NCBI GenBank assembly: GCA_050486545.1
Contig: JBJHDM010000003.1
Coordinates: 1 to 64,000 of the forward strand
Direction: 5' to 3'
DNA length: 64,000 bases
Source: DAOMNN01 sp050486545
GTDB lineage: Bacteria > Pseudomonadota > Gammaproteobacteria > Burkholderiales > Rhodocyclaceae
In this document: positions 59,755 through 64,000 of the stretch, one piece after another
Layout: the number at the start of each line of letters is the position of its first letter
Position numbering within the stretch: the first letter of the stretch is position 1
Notes under the pieces: generated by a model
The model's input: the letters and a program-made list of their open reading frames with translations, nothing else
The model's database searches: none
Told to the model about the DNA's origin: nothing
Program-made: the position numbers and the translations under genes

Positions 59755-61443
59755 ATGAGCCAATTGATCGAAGTGAAGGTTCCGGACATCGGCGACTTCT
59801 CCGAGGTGCCGGTGATCGAGCTGTTCGTAAAGGTGGGCGACACCATCAAGGTGGAGGACGCGATCGCCACCCTGGAATCCGACAAGGCCACCATGGACGT
59901 GCCCTCCTCGGCCGCCGGCGTGGTCAAGGAGGTGCTGGTCGCGGTTGGCGACAAGGTGTCGGAGGGCAGCGTGATGATCCGGGTCGAACCAACGGCCGAC
60001 TCGGTAGCGACCTCGGCAGGAGCCGTCGCTGCGGCGGCTGCGCCCGCGCCGCAAGCCGCCGCGCCCGCTCCCGCTCAGGCCCCGGGCGCACCGGCCGCGG
60101 CAGTTGCGCCGGCAGCCGGCGGCGTGGTCGAGGTCACCGTTCCCGACATCGGTGATTTCTCCGATGTCCCGGTGATCGAACTGTTCGTCAAGGTCGGCGA
60201 CATTATCAAGGTCGACGACGCGATCGCCACGCTGGAATCCGACAAGGCGACGATGGACGTGCCCTCCTCGGCCGCGGGCGTGGTCAAGGACGTGCTGGTC
60301 GCTGTCGGCGACAAGGTGTCGCAAGGCACGGTGATGATCAAGGTCGAGGCGACGACCGCCTCGGCAGCGACCTCGGCAGGCGCGGTTGCGGCCCCCGCGG
60401 CCGTTCCGGCAGCCGCCGCACCCGCCCCAACCCCGGCCCCGGAGCCAAGCGCACCAGTTCCTGCGGCTGCAGCAGCCGCTGCGGCCCCCTCCGCAGTGAA
60501 GCTCGGCGGCAAGGTGCACGCCAGCCCCTCGGTGCGCGCCTACGCCCGCGAACTCGGCGTGGATCTCGCGCAGGTGAAGGGCAGCGGGCCGAAGAACCGC
60601 ATCCTCAAGGAAGACGTCAAGGCCTTCGTCAAGGTCGCCATGCAGAGCGGCGTGGTACCGGGCAAGACCGCGGCGACCGGAGCCAGCCTGGGCGGAGGTC
60701 TGGACTTGCTGCCCTGGCCCAAGGTCGATTTCGCCAAGTTCGGCGAGGTCGAGGTCAAGCCGCTGTCGCGCATCAAGAAGATCTCCGGCCAGAACCTGGC
60801 GCGCAACTGGGTGATGATCCCGGCGGTGACCTATCACGAGGACGCCGACATCACCGACCTGGAAGCCTTCCGCGTGCAGGTGAACAAGGAGAACGAGAAG
60901 TCCGGCAAGAAGCTCACCATGCTCGCCTTCATCATCAAGGCCTCGGTGCGCGCGCTGCAGCAGTTCCCCGAGTTCAACACTTCACTCGACGCGAGTGGTG
61001 GTGAGCTTAGCCTGGTCTACAAGAAGTACTTCAACATCGCCTTCGCCGCGGACACCCCGAACGGTCTGGTGGTGCCAGTGGTCAAGGACGCCGACAAGAA
61101 GAGCGTGTTCGAGATCGCCGAGGAAACCGGCTCGCTGGCCAAGAAGGCGCGCGACGGCAAGCTGGGCCCGGCGGACATGTCCGGCGCCTGCTTCACCATC
61201 TCCTCGCTGGGCGGCATCGGCGGCACCTACTTCGCGCCCATCGTCAATGCGCCGGAAGTGGCCATCCTCGGGGTGAACAAGTCGGTGATGAAACCGGTGT
61301 GGGACGGCAAGGCTTTCGTGCCGCGCCTGACCCTGCCGATGTCGCTGACCGCGGATCACCGCGTCATCGACGGCGCACTGGCGACCCGCTTCAACGTCTA
61401 TCTCGCCCAACTGCTGGCCGACTTCCGTCGGGTCATGCTGTAA
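59755..61443 (+). CDS. aceF: Dihydrolipoyl acetyltransferase E2 with two lipoyl domains
   Basis: The 562-residue protein has two nearly identical N-terminal lipoyl domains with lipoylated lysines near 44 and 166 (TLESDKATMDVPSS), each followed by a Pro/Ala linker. A peripheral-subunit-binding domain (HASPSVRAYARELGVDLAQV, near 255) and the catalytic core ending in TADHRVIDGALATRF (His in HxxxDG, near 532) follow. It forms the core of the complex. A near-identical lipoyl domain occurs again at the start of lpdA. It begins ten bases after the aceE stop. Confidence 0.96.
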   Translation: MSQLIEVKVPDIGDFSEVPVIELFVKVGDTIKVEDAIATLESDKATMDVPSSAAGVVKEVLVAVGDKVSEGSVMIRVEPTADSVATSAGAVAAAAAPAPQAAAPAPAQAPGAPAAAVAPAAGGVVEVTVPDIGDFSDVPVIELFVKVGDIIKVDDAIATLESDKATMDVPSSAAGVVKDVLVAVGDKVSQGTVMIKVEATTASAATSAGAVAAPAAVPAAAAPAPTPAPEPSAPVPAAAAAAAAPSAVKLGGKVHASPSVRAYARELGVDLAQVKGSGPKNRILKEDVKAFVKVAMQSGVVPGKTAATGASLGGGLDLLPWPKVDFAKFGEVEVKPLSRIKKISGQNLARNWVMIPAVTYHEDADITDLEAFRVQVNKENEKSGKKLTMLAFIIKASVRALQQFPEFNTSLDASGGELSLVYKKYFNIAFAADTPNGLVVPVVKDADKKSVFEIAEETGSLAKKARDGKLGPADMSGACFTISSLGGIGGTYFAPIVNAPEVAILGVNKSVMKPVWDGKAFVPRLTLPMSLTADHRVIDGALATRFNVYLAQLLADFRRVML

Positions 61444-61455
61444 GGAGGCCGTGAC

Positions 61456-63255
61456 ATGAGCCAGATCGTTGAAGTGAAGGTGCCCGACATCGGCGATTTC
61501 GATGCGGTGCCGGTGATCGAGCTGTTCGTGAAGGCCGGCGACAGTATCAAGGTGGATGACGCCATCTGCACGCTGGAGTCCGACAAGGCGACGATGGACG
61601 TCCCCTCCTCGGCCGCCGGCGTGGTCAAGGAGGTGCTGGTCGCGCTGGGCGACAAGGTCAGCGAAGGCGCGGTGCTGATCAAGGTGGAAGCGGCTGGCGA
61701 AGCCGCCGCGGCCCCTGCGCAGGCTAGCGCCCCGGCGCCGGCCGCAGCGCCCGCCGCAGTGTCAGCCCCGACCGCAGCCGCGCACGCCGGCAGCGCCGAC
61801 GTCGAGTACGACATGGTCGTCCTTGGTGCCGGCCCGGGCGGCTACTCGGCGGCCTTCCGCGCCGCCGACCTCGGCCTGAAAACCGCGATCATCGAGCGCT
61901 ACGCCACGCTCGGCGGGGTGTGCCTGAACGTCGGCTGCATCCCGTCGAAGGCCCTGCTGCACGTCGCCGCAGTCATCGAGGAAGCCGAGCATATCGAAAC
62001 CGCGGGCATCCAGTTCGCCAAGCCCACGGTCGACTTGGGCGCCCTGCGCAAGCACAAGGACGGCGTGATCGGCAAGCTCACCGGCGGGTTGGCCGGCATG
62101 GCCAAGGCGCGCAAGGTCGACGTGATCCGCGGCTACGGCCACTTCCTCGACCCGCATCACCTGGAAGTCGAGGAGACCACCGGCGATGCGCAGGACAAGA
62201 CCGGCGCGAAGAAGGTGGTGAAGTTCAAGCAGTGCATCATCGCCGCCGGTTCTGCAGCGGTTCATCTTCCATTCATTCCGCGCGACCCGCGCATCGTGGA
62301 TTCCACCGGCGCGCTCGAACTGCGCCAGGTACCCGCAAAGATGCTGGTCATCGGCGGCGGAATCATCGGCCTGGAGATGGCCACGGTGTATTCCACGCTG
62401 GGCGCGCGCATCGACGTGGTCGAGATGCTCGACGGCCTGATGCAGGGCCCGGACCGCGATGCGGTGAAAGTGTGGGAAAAGCAGAACGCCCACCGCTTCG
62501 ACAAGATCATGCTGAAGACGAAAACCGTCGCAGTCGAGGCGAAGGACGATGGCCTGTACGTAACCTTCGAGGGGGAAGCTGCGCCCGCCGAGCCGGTGAA
62601 GTACGACATGATCCTGCAGTCGGCCGGGCGCGCGCCCAACGGCAACAAAATCGGTGCCGACAAGGCGGGCGTGATCGTCGGCGAGCGCGGCTTCATCCCG
62701 GTGGATGCGCAGATGCGCACCAACGTGCCGCACATCTTCGCCATCGGCGACGTCGTCGGCCAGCCGATGCTCGCCCACAAGGCCGTGCATGAGGCGCACG
62801 TCGCAGCCGAGGTCGCGGCCGGGCAGCAGCTCGGCTCGACCGAGCTTTCACGCTCCGCCTTCGACGCCACGGTAATCCCCGGCGTGGCCTACACCCATCC
62901 GGAAGTGGCCTGGGTCGGCTACACCGAGGCGCAGGCCAAGGCCGAGGGCAAGAAGGTGGACGTGGCCAGGTTCCCCTGGGCCGCATCGGGCCGCGCGATC
63001 GCCAACGGTGCCGACTACGGCTTCACCAAGCTGATCTTCGACGCCGAGACGCACCGCGTCATCGGCGGCACCATCGCCGGCCCCTCGGCCGGCGACATGA
63101 TCGGCGAGGTCTGCCTGGCCATCGAGATGGGCGCCGACGCGGTCGACGTTGGCAAGACCATCCACCCCCACCCGACGCTGGGCGAGACGGTGGGCATGGC
63201 CGCCGAAGTCGCGCACGGCAGCTGCACCGACCTGCCGCCGATGCGCAAGCGCTGA
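61456..63255 (+). CDS. lpdA: Dihydrolipoyl dehydrogenase E3 with N-terminal lipoyl domain
   Basis: E3 reoxidises dihydrolipoyl groups with FAD and NAD. The 599-residue protein is extended by a lipoyl domain (residues 1-77, Lys44) and a Pro/Ala linker, as in Neisseria and other betaproteobacteria. The flavoprotein part has VLGAGPGGYSAAFRA (near 120), the redox disulfide Cys156-Cys161 (GGVCLNVGCIPSK), NAD Rossmann VIGGGIIGLEMAT, and catalytic His/Glu in HPHPTLGE. It follows aceF after 12 bases and ends at a strong terminator. Confidence 0.96.
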   Translation: MSQIVEVKVPDIGDFDAVPVIELFVKAGDSIKVDDAICTLESDKATMDVPSSAAGVVKEVLVALGDKVSEGAVLIKVEAAGEAAAAPAQASAPAPAAAPAAVSAPTAAAHAGSADVEYDMVVLGAGPGGYSAAFRAADLGLKTAIIERYATLGGVCLNVGCIPSKALLHVAAVIEEAEHIETAGIQFAKPTVDLGALRKHKDGVIGKLTGGLAGMAKARKVDVIRGYGHFLDPHHLEVEETTGDAQDKTGAKKVVKFKQCIIAAGSAAVHLPFIPRDPRIVDSTGALELRQVPAKMLVIGGGIIGLEMATVYSTLGARIDVVEMLDGLMQGPDRDAVKVWEKQNAHRFDKIMLKTKTVAVEAKDDGLYVTFEGEAAPAEPVKYDMILQSAGRAPNGNKIGADKAGVIVGERGFIPVDAQMRTNVPHIFAIGDVVGQPMLAHKAVHEAHVAAEVAAGQQLGSTELSRSAFDATVIPGVAYTHPEVAWVGYTEAQAKAEGKKVDVARFPWAASGRAIANGADYGFTKLIFDAETHRVIGGTIAGPSAGDMIGEVCLAIEMGADAVDVGKTIHPHPTLGETVGMAAEVAHGSCTDLPPMRKR

Positions 63256-63279
63256 GCGCACGGGGTCGTCGAGCACCTG

Positions 63280-63310
63280 CAAGGGGCGCCGCTGCGCCCC
63301 TTGTCTTTTT
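63280..63310 (+). terminator. Intrinsic terminator of the pyruvate dehydrogenase operon
   Basis: CAAGGGGCGC (63280-63289) is fully complementary to GCGCCCCTTG (63294-63303) with a four-base loop, followed by TCTTTTT (63304-63310). It lies 25 bases after the lpdA stop and is a textbook rho-independent terminator. Confidence 0.9.
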
Positions 63311-63417
63311 CGCCGACCCAACGCCGAGAGCGGGAACGTCCGCCCGTGCAAACGGGTCGGAGCCAGGACTCCCGATCCCGGGTCCGGTAGAATCCGGGCT
63401 CCCGCAGGTACGCGCTG

Positions 63418-63987
63418 ATGATTCCTTCCGGTCACCCTTCCGACGACACGCCCCGTTCCGACGCGGCACCACCCAAGCGCCGACGCTGGCTACGCCTCGG
63501 CATCGAGCTCCTGCTCGTCCTCGCCATCGTCCTGGCCGTGCAAGCCTGGCGCACGCGCGACGTGCCCGACGGACCGGTACCGAACTTTCCTCTGCTGATG
63601 CTCGACGGGCAGTACGTGACGCTCGACGAATGGCGTGCGCAACAACCGGACGGCGCGGTGGCACTGTACTTCTGGGCGGAATGGTGCCCGATCTGCCGAA
63701 CCATCCAGGGCAGTATCGACGCAATCGCCGCGGACTGGCCGGTCCTCACGGTGGCGATGCAGTCGGGCAACCGCGCTGCGGTGACCGCTTATCTCGCCGA
63801 ACACGGGCTCGAGTGGGAGACGGCCGTCGACGAGCACGGCCGGATCGCTGCCGACCTCAATCTTCCTGGCGTCCCGGCCATGCTGATCCTGGACCGGGAA
63901 GGCCGCACGCGTTTCGCCGAGGTCGGCTTTTCCACCGAAACCGGGTTGCGCCTGCGCCTGTGGTGGGCGAACCGGATCAACGGTTGA
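63418..63987 (+). CDS. Membrane-anchored thioredoxin-like protein
   Basis: The 189-residue protein has a cytosolic lead (1-25), one membrane helix (about 27-43, IELLLVLAIVLAVQAW) and a periplasmic thioredoxin fold with WAEWCPICRTIQ (Cys90, Cys93) and the cis-proline loop LPGVPAMLILD (near 153). Relatives include TlpA/ResA and ScsD/DsbE-type reductases or oxidases acting in cytochrome c maturation or disulfide handling. The CPIC pair is unusual, and the direction of the redox reaction is not determined. The start at 63418 is supported by the helix position. Confidence 0.82.
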   Translation: MIPSGHPSDDTPRSDAAPPKRRRWLRLGIELLLVLAIVLAVQAWRTRDVPDGPVPNFPLLMLDGQYVTLDEWRAQQPDGAVALYFWAEWCPICRTIQGSIDAIAADWPVLTVAMQSGNRAAVTAYLAEHGLEWETAVDEHGRIAADLNLPGVPAMLILDREGRTRFAEVGFSTETGLRLRLWWANRING

Positions 63988-64000
63988 TCTGCCAGGCAAT

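Overview
The window reads as chromosome of a high-GC betaproteobacterium, most likely a denitrifying aromatic-degrading member of the Rhodocyclales (Thauera / Azoarcus / Aromatoleum group). The reasons are a three-subunit tungsten-type aldehyde oxidoreductase (AorABC), a ferredoxin-domain indolepyruvate oxidoreductase (IorAB), a tungstate-type ABC transporter, a betaproteobacterial pyruvate dehydrogenase whose E3 carries its own lipoyl domain, and the housekeeping orders rpsP-rimM-trmD-rplS and lptG-lptF / pepA-holC-valS. No prophage, insertion sequence or CRISPR array is visible. Species assignment is inference.

Layout. 1-276 is non-coding and rich in palindromes. 277-6380 holds a DUF2069/wrbA pair, a YihY membrane protein, an unrecognised 519-residue protein and the ribosomal/tRNA-modification operon, which ends in a bidirectional terminator. 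6406-14999 holds the LPS-export genes lptG-lptF divergent from pepA-holC-(hypothetical), an InaA-family kinase, valS and a TusA-like protein. 15053-21939 holds a BepA-like protease, moaC, an OmpR/EnvZ-type two-component pair and, behind a direct-repeat operator candidate, a methyltransferase plus an LTA-synthase-like phosphoglycerol transferase. 22030-24649 holds a DUF2946 protein and a TonB-dependent copper receptor.

From 24692 to 55386 nearly everything is on the minus strand. In transcription order (right to left) it contains a membrane sensor kinase with a FixJ-type regulator and a cation/proton antiporter; iorAB behind a perfect FNR/ANR box; folD-purE-purK-sua5, chained by three 4-base overlaps; tRNA-Ala(CGC) with its own promoter and terminator; an HDOD protein; an unrecognised three-gene envelope operon; a thioesterase with a degenerate receiver protein; a multi-PAS kinase with its single-domain regulator; aorABC with a MoaD-like and a short unknown protein; a six-PAS GGDEF/EAL protein; and tupB-tupC without tupA.

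55644-63987 is on the plus strand: an orphan branched-chain-type binding protein, the pyruvate dehydrogenase operon aceE-aceF-lpdA with a recognisable promoter, operator-like palindrome and strong terminator, and a membrane-tethered thioredoxin-like protein.

How it may work together (inference): IorAB (arylpyruvates to aryl-acetyl-CoA), AOR (aryl-aldehydes to acids), TupBC (tungstate entry), MoaC and MoaD-like (pterin cofactor) and the copper receptor form a plausible anaerobic aromatic-amino-acid and respiratory-metal set, and an FNR/ANR site in front of iorA fits this. The most system-like uncharacterised loci are the 38451-42380 envelope operon, the regulator-methyltransferase-phosphoglycerol transferase cluster (17087-21939) and the kinase/binding-protein locus at 50276-56822.
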